From the NCBI GenBank assembly GCA_003251535.1, contig QKFD01000073.1:1-64000 (forward strand): DNA of 64,000 bases, in the 5' to 3' direction. The notes under the pieces are model-generated. The model worked only from the letters and a program-made list of their open reading frames with translations, ran no database searches and was not told where the DNA came from. How positions within the stretch are numbered: the first letter of the stretch is position 1; each line of letters opens with the position of its first letter. Both the position numbers and the translations under genes were made by a program. The stretch is from Chromatiales bacterium. GTDB lineage: Bacteria > Pseudomonadota > Gammaproteobacteria > Thiohalomonadales > Thiohalomonadaceae. Shown one piece after another: positions 10,373-19,466 of the stretch.

Positions 10373-11620
10373 TCAGAAACGGACCTCCCAGCCCAGGGTG
10401 ATGAGGTCGTTACGGGCGTAGTAGCCCCCCACGGTCTGCTCCGCCCCGCCAAACAGGTGGGCCGCCAGGGTGATGCGGTGGGGAGGGGTGCCGAGCCAGG
10501 CGATCTCCGGGTTGAGGTAGTGCTCCGGCTGGTCGATCCCCAGCAGAAAGCGGAGGTTGGCGCGCCAGCGGCCGTGGCCCAACGGCTGGGTCAGTTCGCC
10601 ATTGAGGTTGTAGCTCTCGGTGCGATCCAGCACCGCCACTCGGTTGTCGGCGCGATGGCCGGCCAGCTGGAGATTGACCCGGGTGTCGCCGTCGCCCGGG
10701 TGTAGCTCGATACCGGCCACCCAGTCGAGGGCCGGCACGGTGTGGTAGCGAAAACGCTTCCAGGCGGTGAGTGGCTGGTCGCTGCTCCAGGCCGCCTCTA
10801 GCCGCCAACAGCCGGCGGCCCACTCCCCCTCCAGCTCTGCCCCCAGCACGGTGCTGTAGGGGTAGATGGCGGTGAGCCGGCCGAGCGAGGCGCGGTAGTA
10901 GGGGAGCGACTGGCGGCTGCGTTGTAGGCTGAGGCCGTAGTCGAGGCCGGCGCCACTGGCGGTGAGACGCAGACCGCCACCGTGGCCGCCGGGGTCGTCG
11001 GGACGGATGTGGGCGCCGCGCACCAGCGGCATGGCACCGATGCCAAGCACCCGCCCCTGCTCGGTGTCGATGGGGAACCAGAGGCTATCGGCATTGGGGA
11101 GCCGCGCCGGCTCGAAGTGGGGCAGCCACACCGCATCGAGCTTATAGTCAGTGCCAAACTGCTCCAGCCGTAGCGCCGTCACCGGCAGCCGCCGCTGCGA
11201 TAGCGGATCCAGCAGCAGCCGGCGGAAATCGACCCTGGAGAGCCGATCACTGGGGGGCAGTTCGTAGACCCGTCCCCACAGCAGCTGTTGTGCCCCTATG
11301 GTGACCCGGCTATCGCTATTGCGCCAGCGCAGCAGCAGCTCCTCGCTATCGAGCCGCTGGGCCGTGAGGTCGTTCTCGCCCCCCTGCCAGCGCGCCTCCA
11401 GGCGCGCCCCGGCCACCGCCTCCCACGCCCCCAGTGTCAGCGAGCTGCGCAGCTGCCCGCGCAGATCCAGGGTACCGGCGGCCACCTCGGCGCGGGGGGC
11501 GATATCTAGCTCGGCGGCGAGGCTGGCCTGCTCCAGCCGCAGTTCGGCGGCCGAGGTGGCCACCGGCAACAGCAGGGTGGAGAGCAGAGCGGGGAGCCGA
11601 CGGCGCTGGTTGGGACTCAT
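10373..11620 (-). CDS. Outer-membrane beta-barrel protein, DUF1302-like
   Basis: The 415-residue protein has a signal peptide (LPALLSTLLLPVATSAAE, cleavage after SAA). It then shows alternating amphipathic strands and ends in WEVRF, a terminal aromatic residue as expected for the barrel-assembly signal. The segment IGAQQLLWGR, the later RLPVTALRLEQF and VWLPHFEPARLP follow the pattern of DUF1302/alginate-export-like barrels, which are often encoded beside MMPL-type RND proteins. It precedes the RND gene by two bases. It probably provides the outer-membrane step for whatever the RND protein handles. Assignment to the exact family is by motif pattern only. Confidence 0.72.
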   Translation of the reverse strand: MSPNQRRRLPALLSTLLLPVATSAAELRLEQASLAAELDIAPRAEVAAGTLDLRGQLRSSLTLGAWEAVAGARLEARWQGGENDLTAQRLDSEELLLRWRNSDSRVTIGAQQLLWGRVYELPPSDRLSRVDFRRLLLDPLSQRRLPVTALRLEQFGTDYKLDAVWLPHFEPARLPNADSLWFPIDTEQGRVLGIGAMPLVRGAHIRPDDPGGHGGGLRLTASGAGLDYGLSLQRSRQSLPYYRASLGRLTAIYPYSTVLGAELEGEWAAGCWRLEAAWSSDQPLTAWKRFRYHTVPALDWVAGIELHPGDGDTRVNLQLAGHRADNRVAVLDRTESYNLNGELTQPLGHGRWRANLRFLLGIDQPEHYLNPEIAWLGTPPHRITLAAHLFGGAEQTVGGYYARNDLITLGWEVRF

Positions 11621-11704
11621 GACGGGACATAGGGCGAGCGGTGCGCCATTATGCCGCAGCCACTGCGACCGCCCCAGCCTCCTCTCCCCCGCCGCCCCCC
11701 CTCC

Positions 11705-13225
11705 CTAACCGGGTGGGGTGGCGGGGCGCCGGGTGTAGCGGTGTTTCACCCCCGGCGGAAAGTGGTCAGGGTCCCCCAGGGGGCGCAGTACCACCTCCGG
11801 TGGCCGGTAGGCGGCGGGCACGTAGTGGGCATATTCGCTGTTGAGGTGACAGAGCTGCCGCTCCACCAGCTCGGCCAGGTGGGTGGCGCGTTGCGCGCTT
11901 GCCGCCTCCCCCGCCGCCAACTCCACCGTGACCCGCAGGCGGCGGTTCTGGTCCGCATCCTCCACCACCTCCAGCACAAACTTGCCGGTCACCCAGCCGC
12001 TCGCCTCGGGCTGCTCCAGGGCGACGCTGATGTTCTCTGGGTAGACGTTAGCGCCGAAGTAGGAGACGACAAACTGGCTGCGGCCAAATAGATAGACAAA
12101 GGGCAGCGGGTGGTGACCGCGCCCCTCCGCCCCCAACGCCGTGGCCGGATCAAAGCCGTGCGGGGCCAGGCGCGCCAGCAGGGTCGGGTAGTCAAACAGC
12201 CCCCCCCGATCGCCGATGTGGTAGCGCACCAGCGGCATCCCGTTGTCCCCGGAGAAGAGCAGGGTCCCCTCCCGCTGTTCAAAGTAGCGGCTGCGCGGGT
12301 CGTACTGCACCAGGGTGGGCAGGCGCGACTCGCCAAATAGCTCCCGCGCCAGCTCCGGCCGCGCCGCCAGAAAGCGGCGGATGGCGATGGAGAGGGGGGT
12401 CTCGTTGCCCAGCACACCGGCGTCGGCGGTGCCGTAGAGGGAGGCGGTGTCGCGCAGCGGATCGCGCCCCCCCATCCGTTCACCTACGAGATCCCGCCAC
12501 GCCTCGCTGAACACCTCACCCGCCATCACCAGTTTGAGGCGGTAGCGGCCCCAGTCGATGCCGCGGGTGCGACCGGCGTCGATGGTGTCTTTGAGGAACG
12601 GTGGGTAGCCCAGCAGCACCACCTGCTCATAGGCCGGTCCCAAACTCTCCACCGCCCGGAAGATCTCCTCCCGCTGGTTACCGGGTGTCACCACGCTGAT
12701 GGGGTAGCCCTTGGCCGCCAGGAGGCGGCAACACTGGGCGGTGAACATCCCCCCCACCCAGCTGCCGAGGGCGAAGCAGACCACGGCCAAGGTGGAGTGG
12801 CGATCGGCCGCGAAGCTGTCGTGGAAGATCTGCTCAAAGCGGGTGGCGATGGCCAGCTCATCACTCAGGGAGCGGAGCCAGGGGGTGGGGGTGCCGGTGG
12901 AGCCGGAGGAGAGCGCCACCATGTCGCAGCTCGTCGCCCGACCGTGGCGACAGCGCTCCGCCAGCGGGTAGCGCTGGACGTAGTTGCCCTTGTCCACCAG
13001 TGGCAGCTGCTGAAACTGCTCCCAACTCTCCAGCGCGGCGGGGTCGATCCCATGCTCGGCAAGAAAGGCGCGGTAGGCCGGCACCTCGGCCGCGGTGCGC
13101 CGGAAGTGATCCAGCAGCTCCAGCTCCGGGCTGCGGTTGGGGTCGCCGGCCAGGCGTAGCGCCAGCGGGGTGGTGAGGAACTGTTCAAAGGCGATCAGCA
13201 GCGCCCGCTGAGGCGTCTCGGTCAT
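11705..13225 (-). CDS. PaaK-like adenylate-forming enzyme
   Basis: The 506-residue protein belongs to the phenylacetate-CoA ligase-like branch of the ANL superfamily. The phosphate-binding loop reads LSSGSTGTPTP, the later YGTADAG and YHIGDRGG match adenylation motifs, and a small C-terminal domain follows (FVLEVVEDADQ onward). The start at 13225 (MTETPQRALL) has AGGAG seven bases upstream; an in-frame start at 13333 would overlap the preceding gene. It would activate a carboxylic acid as an acyl-adenylate and perhaps transfer it to CoA or another acceptor. No acyl-carrier protein, ring-epoxidase or other phenylacetate gene is near, so phenylacetate degradation is unlikely. The context with barrel and RND suggests a biosynthesis or export role. 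Confidence 0.75.
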   Translation of the reverse strand: MTETPQRALLIAFEQFLTTPLALRLAGDPNRSPELELLDHFRRTAAEVPAYRAFLAEHGIDPAALESWEQFQQLPLVDKGNYVQRYPLAERCRHGRATSCDMVALSSGSTGTPTPWLRSLSDELAIATRFEQIFHDSFAADRHSTLAVVCFALGSWVGGMFTAQCCRLLAAKGYPISVVTPGNQREEIFRAVESLGPAYEQVVLLGYPPFLKDTIDAGRTRGIDWGRYRLKLVMAGEVFSEAWRDLVGERMGGRDPLRDTASLYGTADAGVLGNETPLSIAIRRFLAARPELARELFGESRLPTLVQYDPRSRYFEQREGTLLFSGDNGMPLVRYHIGDRGGLFDYPTLLARLAPHGFDPATALGAEGRGHHPLPFVYLFGRSQFVVSYFGANVYPENISVALEQPEASGWVTGKFVLEVVEDADQNRRLRVTVELAAGEAASAQRATHLAELVERQLCHLNSEYAHYVPAAYRPPEVVLRPLGDPDHFPPGVKHRYTRRPATPPG

Positions 13226-13293
13226 AGCTGCACTCCTGGGAATGGGCAGGGAGGGGCGATCCTGGACCGCCCGCCCCGCCCCTGCCAACCACC

Positions 13294-13974
13294 TTAACGC
13301 AGGATCTGCGCCGCCCGCGCCCGCTCCACCCACTCCGGCAGCTCGTTGAGCAGCCGCTGGTAGAGGGCGTCATCCGGCAGGGTATCGATGTCGTCGGCGT
13401 GCATGAAACCGGCGTTGTCCACCAGTCGGCCGCTTAGGTCATCCAGCTTGCGGAGGAAGGGGAAATCCTCCCGGCCGATGCCGACAAACTGGATGAAGAT
13501 GGGGTGCTCGGCCAGGCTGCGGATGATCGCCTCGCTCTCCCGCTTATCGGAGTTGTTGCCATCGGTGATGAAGATGACAAACACCGGATCACCGCCCGCA
13601 CCGACGTACCGCCCTTGGATCAGCTCCAGTGGCGGGGCGTAGCGGGTCGCCTCGTTGATACGGTAGTTGGCCAGGATATCCCGCTCCACATAGCCCTCAA
13701 ACTCCTCCAGCGTCACCGCCGGCAGGCCATAGGCGCGGGTGCCGAACAGCACGACATCGATACGGCCATCGTCATCGAGGTTGAGGGCGAGGGCGAGCAG
13801 CCGCTCGATCACCCGTTGCACCACCCCGGAACGGTAGAGGCCATTCATCGATTTGGAGATGTCGAGCACCAGCACCACCTGCGCCTTGAAACCGGCCAGC
13901 GGCGCCATGGCGGCGGAGCTTTCAAGCCGTTTACTCAGGTCGATGATGTGCTGTTTAGTGAGATGGACTGCCAT
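13294..13974 (-). CDS. von Willebrand A domain protein, TerF-like
   Basis: The 226-residue protein is almost entirely a vWA domain. The metal-ion-dependent adhesion site is intact (LVLDISKSMN, with DxSxS; FITDGNNSD later supplies the conserved Asp). There is no signal peptide or membrane helix, so it is probably cytoplasmic. It resembles the vWA type of TerF and tellurite/stress proteins. The start at 13974 (MAVHLTKQHI) follows GGGGAAG; a longer in-frame start at 14052 adds an unlikely basic peptide. It heads the minus-strand set with the ligase-like gene 68 bases downstream. Its partner is unknown; vWA proteins usually assemble or regulate a larger complex. Confidence 0.72.
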   Translation of the reverse strand: MAVHLTKQHIIDLSKRLESSAAMAPLAGFKAQVVLVLDISKSMNGLYRSGVVQRVIERLLALALNLDDDGRIDVVLFGTRAYGLPAVTLEEFEGYVERDILANYRINEATRYAPPLELIQGRYVGAGGDPVFVIFITDGNNSDKRESEAIIRSLAEHPIFIQFVGIGREDFPFLRKLDDLSGRLVDNAGFMHADDIDTLPDDALYQRLLNELPEWVERARAAQILR

Positions 13975-14133
13975 ATCTTCCCCCTGTTGGTTGGCTCGCT
14001 TGAGAGACCCGCGGCGGGCCGCACAGACCCAGAACGGATAGTGCAATGACATAAAATGGGTCCGCCGCCTATGGTACCGATGCCCCTAGGGCGCTATGTT
14101 GACGCCCCGCGTTGCCCCGGAGATAGCTCAAAG

Positions 14134-14514
14134 ATGGACTGGTTACCCTATCTGCTGTTTGGTCTGCTACTGCTCATCCTCCTCGCCCAGCTCCGGGTGG
14201 TGGTCAAGAGCCGCCGCCTCACCGGCCAGAGCGCCCCCCCCATCGATGACCTGTTGCCGGAGGCGACCGCGCCGCGCCTGCTCTACTTCTACAGCCCCCA
14301 CTGCGGCCCCTGTCGCACCATGACGCCGGTGGTGGAGAAGCTGGCGGCCCGCCACACTGGGGTGTTCAAGGTCGATGTCGGCCGCTATCCGGAGGCGGCG
14401 CGCCGCTTCGGGATCCTGGCCACCCCTACCGTAGTGCAGGTGAGCGACGGCCGCATCACCCGGGTGGCCTTGGGTCCCCAGTCGCCCAAGCGGCTGGAGG
14501 CGCTGGTGCAATGA
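14134..14514 (+). CDS. Membrane-anchored thioredoxin-like protein
   Basis: The 126-residue protein has one N-terminal helix (YLLFGLLLLILLAQL, about residues 5-19) and a thioredoxin fold with the active site HCGPCRTM and the cis-proline loop ATPTVV. If the helix is an uncleaved anchor, the arrangement of the basic residues after it leaves the topology unclear, and the domain could face either side. The start at 14134 is preferred because it places the helix at the N-terminus, with GGAG 11 bases upstream; an in-frame ATG at 14056 is possible. Its stop overlaps the start of the histidine kinase (ATGA at 14511-14514), which suggests the two work together. Confidence 0.8.
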   Translation: MDWLPYLLFGLLLLILLAQLRVVVKSRRLTGQSAPPIDDLLPEATAPRLLYFYSPHCGPCRTMTPVVEKLAARHTGVFKVDVGRYPEAARRFGILATPTVVQVSDGRITRVALGPQSPKRLEALVQ

Positions 14515-16793
14515 GTTTTCCGCTGGAGCTGGCGCCCCTGGCGCCGCTGGTCCAACTGCTGCCGGACGCCGCCTTCATCCAGGATAGCGAGGGGCGCTGG
14601 CGCGCCCTCAATCGACCGGCCCGCCTGCTGCTAGGACTGGAGCTGGGGCAGGTCCAGGGGCGCAGCAGCCTGGAGCTGGCCCAGCGGTTACCGAGCCGTA
14701 CCGATCTCTTCCAGCTCTGCGCCAAACAGGAGCAGGAGGCGTGGCTGCACCGTCAGGCGATCCGGGTGGAGGCACGGCTGGCGGTGGGCACCGGCGAGCG
14801 CGACCTGGAGCTGACCTTCATCCCCCTGTTTGGCGCCCACGGCCGCCGTGACGGCATCATCGGCATCGCCCGTGACCAGACCCAGCAGGTGCGCACCGCC
14901 GCCGCCCTGCGCGCCAGCGAACGCCGCTACCGCGACATATTCGCCACCAACGCGGTCTCCATCTGGGAGGAGGACTTCTCTGCCGCCCGCCAGGAGGTGG
15001 AGCGGCTGCGCGCCCAAGGGGTGAGCGATCTACGCGCCTACTTCCACGACCACCCGGAGTTCCTGCGCCACTGTACCGCCCTGGTGCGGGTGATCGATGT
15101 CAACGACACCACCTTGCAGCTGTTTGGCGCCCGCCACAAAGAGGAGCTGCTGGGACCCCTGAGCCGCCTCATCGCCCCCAACAGCCTCCCCTGCTTTGGT
15201 GAGCAACTTATCGCCTTGATGGAGGGCAACGACCACTACGCCTGCGAGACCACCAACCGCAATCTGCGGGGTGAGGAGCTGCATCTCCTGCTGCGCCTGA
15301 CCGTACCGGACTACGGCAACTCCGATCTGGTGCTGGTCAATCTCATCGATATCACCGATCGCAAGCGGGCCGAGGAGGCACTGCGGGAGAGTCGGGAGAA
15401 GCTGGCGGAGGCGCAGTACATCGCCCGGATGGGCAACTGGGAGCGGAACCTAGAGAGTGGCAAGACGATCTGGTCGGACCAGGTGTTCCGGCTGTTCGGT
15501 TTCGAGCCGCAGTCGTTCGAGCCGAGCCTCGACCGGCTGGTGGAGCTGATCCATCCGCTCGATCGGGAGCGCTTGGACCGGGAGCTGGAGGCGGCCTACG
15601 GTGGCGACCCCTACAGCGTGGAGTACCGCATCCTGCGCCAAGGCGAGGTGGCCCACCTGCGCGAGTATGCCCGCATCGACCGCGACCGCCACGGCCAGCC
15701 GCTACGCATCATCGGCACCGTGCAGGATGTGACCGACATCCGCCGCAGTGAGGCCCTCACCGAGCGGTTAGGACGGATTTTGGACCGCTCCCCCAATGAG
15801 ATCTTCGTGACCGATGCACAGACCCTGCGCTTCATCCAGGTCAACCGCGGCGGCCGGCGCAAACTGGGCTACAGCCTGGAACAGCTGCTCAACATGACGC
15901 CGCTCGACATCTGCCCCACCCTCAACAACGAGCAGATGGAGCAGCAGATCCGGCTCTGCCTGGAGGGGGCGGAGAGCATCACCTTTGAAGGGGAGTTTGA
16001 GCGCAGCGACGGCAGCCGCTACCCGATGGAGGCGCGGCTCCACTACTCGCCGGAGGAGCAGCCGCCGGTGTTTGTGGCCATCACCCAGGACATCAGCGAG
16101 CGCAAGGCGGTGGAGCGGATGAAGGCGGAGTTTATCGCCTCCATCAGCCATGAGCTGCGCACCCCGCTCACCGCCCTGGTGGGGGCGCTGTCGCTCATCA
16201 CCGGCGGCCTCGCCGGTCCCCATCGGGATGAGCTGATCGACATCGCCATGAAGAACAGCGAACGGCTGCTGACCCTCATCAACGACCTGTTGGATCTGAA
16301 GACCTTGGAGTCGGGCAAGGTGGAGTTCCGCCTCCACCGCCACGACCTGATGACACTGGTGGAGCAGGCGGTGGAGATGGGGCGCGGCCTGGCCGCCGCC
16401 TTCGATGTGCGCATCCGGGTGGTCCACGCCCTACCGGCAGCGGCGGTGGAGGTGGATGGCAGTCGTTTGGTGCAGGTGCTTGGCAATCTGCTGGCCAACG
16501 CCGCCAAGTTCTCGCCGGAGGGGAGTGAGGTGGAGGTGTCGGTGGAGCGCCATGGTGATCGCGCCCGGGTCTCGGTCTGCGATCAGGGCGAGGGGGTGCC
16601 GGAGGAGTTTCGGCCTCGGCTGTTCCAACGCTTCGCCCAGGCCGACGGCTCCTCCACCCGCCGCCGCGGTGGCACCGGCCTCGGCCTGGCCATCTCCCGG
16701 GCCATCGTCGAGGCGATGGGCGGCGCCATCGGCGTGGAGCACCCGGCGCGCGGTGCCTGCTTCTACTTCGAGCTACCGCTGCTACCGGAGTAG
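14511..16793 (+). CDS. Multi-PAS sensor histidine kinase
   Basis: The 760-residue protein has no clear membrane helix. It carries about four PAS-type domains (roughly residues 10-125, 130-285, 295-410 with the PAS_3-like GNWERNLESGKTIWSDQVF, and 415-530). A kinase core follows with His547 in SISHELRTPL, an N box (LLANAAKFSPEG), DQGEGVPEE and GGTGLGLAIS. There is no receiver domain and no response-regulator gene next to it, so it is an orphan kinase. It is translationally coupled to the thioredoxin-like gene. This makes redox a plausible input, but no haem or flavin-binding residue could be assigned with confidence. Confidence 0.88.
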   Translation: MSFPLELAPLAPLVQLLPDAAFIQDSEGRWRALNRPARLLLGLELGQVQGRSSLELAQRLPSRTDLFQLCAKQEQEAWLHRQAIRVEARLAVGTGERDLELTFIPLFGAHGRRDGIIGIARDQTQQVRTAAALRASERRYRDIFATNAVSIWEEDFSAARQEVERLRAQGVSDLRAYFHDHPEFLRHCTALVRVIDVNDTTLQLFGARHKEELLGPLSRLIAPNSLPCFGEQLIALMEGNDHYACETTNRNLRGEELHLLLRLTVPDYGNSDLVLVNLIDITDRKRAEEALRESREKLAEAQYIARMGNWERNLESGKTIWSDQVFRLFGFEPQSFEPSLDRLVELIHPLDRERLDRELEAAYGGDPYSVEYRILRQGEVAHLREYARIDRDRHGQPLRIIGTVQDVTDIRRSEALTERLGRILDRSPNEIFVTDAQTLRFIQVNRGGRRKLGYSLEQLLNMTPLDICPTLNNEQMEQQIRLCLEGAESITFEGEFERSDGSRYPMEARLHYSPEEQPPVFVAITQDISERKAVERMKAEFIASISHELRTPLTALVGALSLITGGLAGPHRDELIDIAMKNSERLLTLINDLLDLKTLESGKVEFRLHRHDLMTLVEQAVEMGRGLAAAFDVRIRVVHALPAAAVEVDGSRLVQVLGNLLANAAKFSPEGSEVEVSVERHGDRARVSVCDQGEGVPEEFRPRLFQRFAQADGSSTRRRGGTGLGLAISRAIVEAMGGAIGVEHPARGACFYFELPLLPE

Positions 16794-16803
16794 ATGGCGG
16801 ACC

Positions 16804-18903
16804 CTACGGCGTCTCCCCCACCGACTGATCCCCCGCCGCCTGGATAGCGGTGATGGCCACGGTGTTGACGATATCGGCCACGGTGCAGCCGCGGCTCAGG
16901 TCGTTCACCGGTTTATTGAGCCCCTGTAGGATGGGGCCGATGGCCACCGCGCCGGAGGTGCGCTGCACCGCCTTGTAGGTGTTGTTGCCGGTGTTGAGGT
17001 CGGGAAAGATGAAGACCGTGGCCCGCCCCGCCACCTCGCTCTCCGGCAACTTGGTGCGGGCCACCGCCACATCCACCGCGGCGTCGTACTGGATCGGCCC
17101 ATCTAGCTTCAGGTCGGGTGCCCGGGCGCGGGCGATGCGCACGGCCGAGCGCACCTTCTCCACCGCCGCCCCCTCACCGGAGCTGCCGGTGGAGTAGGAG
17201 AGCATGGCCACCCGCGGCTCGATGCCGAAGCGTGCCGCGGTACGGGCGGAGCTGATGGCGATCTCCGCCAGCTCCTCGGCGCTGGGGTCGGGATTCACGG
17301 CGCAGTCGCCGTAGACCAGGACCCGATCCGGCAGGCTCATCAAGAAGACGCTGGAGATGAGGTTGTGGCCCGGCGCGGTGCGGATCACCTGGAATGCCGG
17401 GCGGATGGTGTGCTGGGTGGTGTGGACGGCGCCGGAGACCATGCCGTCGGCGTCGCCGGTGTGGACCATCATGGTGCCGAAGTAGGAGAGGTCCTCCACC
17501 ATGTCCCACGCCATCTGGTGGGTGATCCCCTTGTGGCGCCGCGCCATATAGAGCGCCTCGGCGTAGCGCTCGCGCAGCGGCGAGCGGGCCGGATCGATGA
17601 TGGGTAGGTCCGGCAGGCGCAGGCCGAGGGTGGCGATGCGCCGTCGGATGCGGGCCGGCTCCCCCAAGAGGGTGAGGTCGGCCACCTCGCGCAGCCGCAG
17701 GATCTCCGCCGCCCGCAGCACCCGCTCTTCGTTCCCCTCCGGCAACACGATGTGCATCCGCCGCCGTTTGGCGCGCTGGATAAGCTCATACTCAAACTGG
17801 AGGGGGGTGACCCGCGCCGGCCGTTTGAGATTGATGCGGTCACACAGCTCCGGCCCATCGATATGCCCCTCCAGCACACCGAGGGCGGCGGCCACCTTGC
17901 GCGGGTTATCCGGCCCTAGATGGGACTCCACCGCCCCCACCGCCATCGCCGTGGAGAAGGTATCCCCCGCCACCCCTAGCATGGTGATGGAGATGTTGCC
18001 CAGGCCATCGATGAGGCGGCGGATCTGCGGCTCCGGCAGCAGGCCGCCGGTGAGGACCATACCGGCCACCTGGGGGTAGGCGAGGGAGCGATCGGCCACC
18101 AGGCAGCCGAGGATGATATCGGCCCGATCCCCCGGGGCGATCACCAGGCTCCCCTCCTCCAGGTGATCGAGGAAGTGGGGCAGCTCCATCGCCGCCACCT
18201 TGAAGTGGGCGATCTCCCGATTGAGGGCATCCGCCGGCCCGCCGAGCCGCTCTGCCCCCAGGGCGGTGGCCACCTCCCCCACCGTCGGCATATCGAGGAT
18301 GGGGTGCTCCGGCAACACGTAGACCGGGGTGGAGGCCACCGCCGCCTTGAGATCGAGGGCGATGGCATCGCGCTGGCGGCGCGCCACCCGGTTGACCACC
18401 GCCGCCAATACATCGCAGCCGCGGTCCGCCAGGGAGCTAACCACCACCCGCACCTGATCCGCCAGCTCGGCCGAACTGCGCTGCGCCCCGGAGAGCACCG
18501 GCACCACCGGGCAGCCGAGGTGGCGCGCCAGCTCGGCATTGAAATCAAACTCCAGCCCCGGGATGGAGATGGAGAAGTCGGTCCCCTCCACGACCACCTG
18601 ATCGAAGCGCTCCTCCAGGGCGCGGAAGCGCCCCAGCACCCGGGTGATCAGCTCCTCCTCCTCCCCATCCGCCACCAGGTCCCGCGCCTCCGCCTCGGTG
18701 CAGCCAAACAGCGCCTCGGGCGGCTCCCGCAGGTCGTAACGGGCCGACATCAGGGCGATGGCGGGATCGTTCTGGTCCACCACCACCGGCCGAAAGAAGC
18801 CGACCCGTCCAGCGCTGGCAGAGAGCAGCTCCATGAAACCGAGGGAGACGATCGATTTACCGCTGCGTGGGGCAGCGCCGGCAACATAGAGGCTTTTCGA
18901 CAT
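16804..18903 (-). CDS. pta: Phosphate acetyltransferase
   Basis: The 699-residue protein matches the long bacterial Pta. It has an N-terminal P-loop domain (GAAPRSGKS, residues 9-17), a central DRTGG domain (about 215-335) and a C-terminal phosphotransacetylase domain (from about 375, with LPEGNEERVLRAAEIL and later LQGLNKPVNDLSRG). It interconverts acetyl-CoA and acetyl phosphate. E. coli Pta is about 714 residues, so the length fits. The usual partner ackA is not in the window. It converges with the PAS kinase gene, with only 10 bases between the two stops. Confidence 0.95.
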   Translation of the reverse strand: MSKSLYVAGAAPRSGKSIVSLGFMELLSASAGRVGFFRPVVVDQNDPAIALMSARYDLREPPEALFGCTEAEARDLVADGEEEELITRVLGRFRALEERFDQVVVEGTDFSISIPGLEFDFNAELARHLGCPVVPVLSGAQRSSAELADQVRVVVSSLADRGCDVLAAVVNRVARRQRDAIALDLKAAVASTPVYVLPEHPILDMPTVGEVATALGAERLGGPADALNREIAHFKVAAMELPHFLDHLEEGSLVIAPGDRADIILGCLVADRSLAYPQVAGMVLTGGLLPEPQIRRLIDGLGNISITMLGVAGDTFSTAMAVGAVESHLGPDNPRKVAAALGVLEGHIDGPELCDRINLKRPARVTPLQFEYELIQRAKRRRMHIVLPEGNEERVLRAAEILRLREVADLTLLGEPARIRRRIATLGLRLPDLPIIDPARSPLRERYAEALYMARRHKGITHQMAWDMVEDLSYFGTMMVHTGDADGMVSGAVHTTQHTIRPAFQVIRTAPGHNLISSVFLMSLPDRVLVYGDCAVNPDPSAEELAEIAISSARTAARFGIEPRVAMLSYSTGSSGEGAAVEKVRSAVRIARARAPDLKLDGPIQYDAAVDVAVARTKLPESEVAGRATVFIFPDLNTGNNTYKAVQRTSGAVAIGPILQGLNKPVNDLSRGCTVADIVNTVAITAIQAAGDQSVGETP

Positions 18904-19027
18904 ATCGGGCCTTGTCGTTCCTGACCTGGGGGTGAGTGGAGGGGGATAGTAGCGCGGGATTGTGGCCGCAGGTGAGGGGAAAGGCCAGGGGGTGGTGCGC
19001 AGAGGACGGGGAGAGCCGGTGCTGAAC

Positions 19028-19046
19028 CCGCCCCCTAGCGGGGCGG
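19028..19046 (-). terminator. GC-rich hairpin after the sigma/anti-sigma/sensor unit
   Basis: The arms CCGCCCC and GGGGCGG pair perfectly over 7 bp around a 5-base loop, 12 bases beyond the sensor gene stop (minus strand). No T run follows, so it is a weak or Rho-assisted terminator candidate. Confidence 0.4.
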
Positions 19047-19058
19047 CGGGGTGCGGCC

Positions 19059-19466
19059 TCAGCGTTGAAACAGCTCGTGTCGGCTCTCGGCCGGCAGGCG
19101 ATCGGCCAGATCCAGCACCATCTGCTGCACGGTGCTCTGGAGGGTGGTGGTGGCGGCGCGTACCCGCGCCTGTTGGGCCTCGGCCTCGGCGCGGGAGTAG
19201 TGCTCACTGGCCACCAGATCGCGCAGTTGGAAGTGGGCATCGCGTAGCGCCTGGATCTGCTCGGTCAAGGTGGACCAGCGCTCACGTACCAGGGCGAGGG
19301 CCTGCCGTCGGTCGGCATCGGGCAGCCCCCCTAGGCGCCCGATCAGCTCGCGGATCTGCGCCCCCTGACCCGGGAGGGCGCGCAGACTGATGAGCCAGCC
19401 GGCGAGGAAGGCGTTGGCCGCCAGCGAGAGCGCCAAGACCAACCCGATCAGGAGACGCAGCTTCAT
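19059..19466 (-). CDS. Periplasmic sensor/chaperone, heavy-metal-resistance (CpxP/CnrX-like) type
   Basis: The 135-residue protein has an N-terminal signal anchor (LLIGLVLALSLAANAFLAGW) and then a helical, charged periplasmic part with the ERWSTLTEQIQALRDAHFQL pattern of the heavy-metal-resist/Spy-like family. The start at 19466 has GGAG eight bases upstream and overlaps the stop of the anti-sigma-like gene as ATGA; 19481 is an alternative. In CnrYXH-type systems such a protein senses metal or misfolded protein in the periplasm and releases the sigma factor through the anti-sigma protein. No His/Met-rich metal site is evident, so envelope stress is an equal possibility. Confidence 0.72.
   Translation of the reverse strand: MKLRLLIGLVLALSLAANAFLAGWLISLRALPGQGAQIRELIGRLGGLPDADRRQALALVRERWSTLTEQIQALRDAHFQLRDLVASEHYSRAEAEAQQARVRAATTTLQSTVQQMVLDLADRLPAESRHELFQR

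Noticed and set aside
12110-13159. Plus-strand frames opposite the PaaK-like gene
   Set aside because: These are shadows of the ligase frame, with no motifs of their own.
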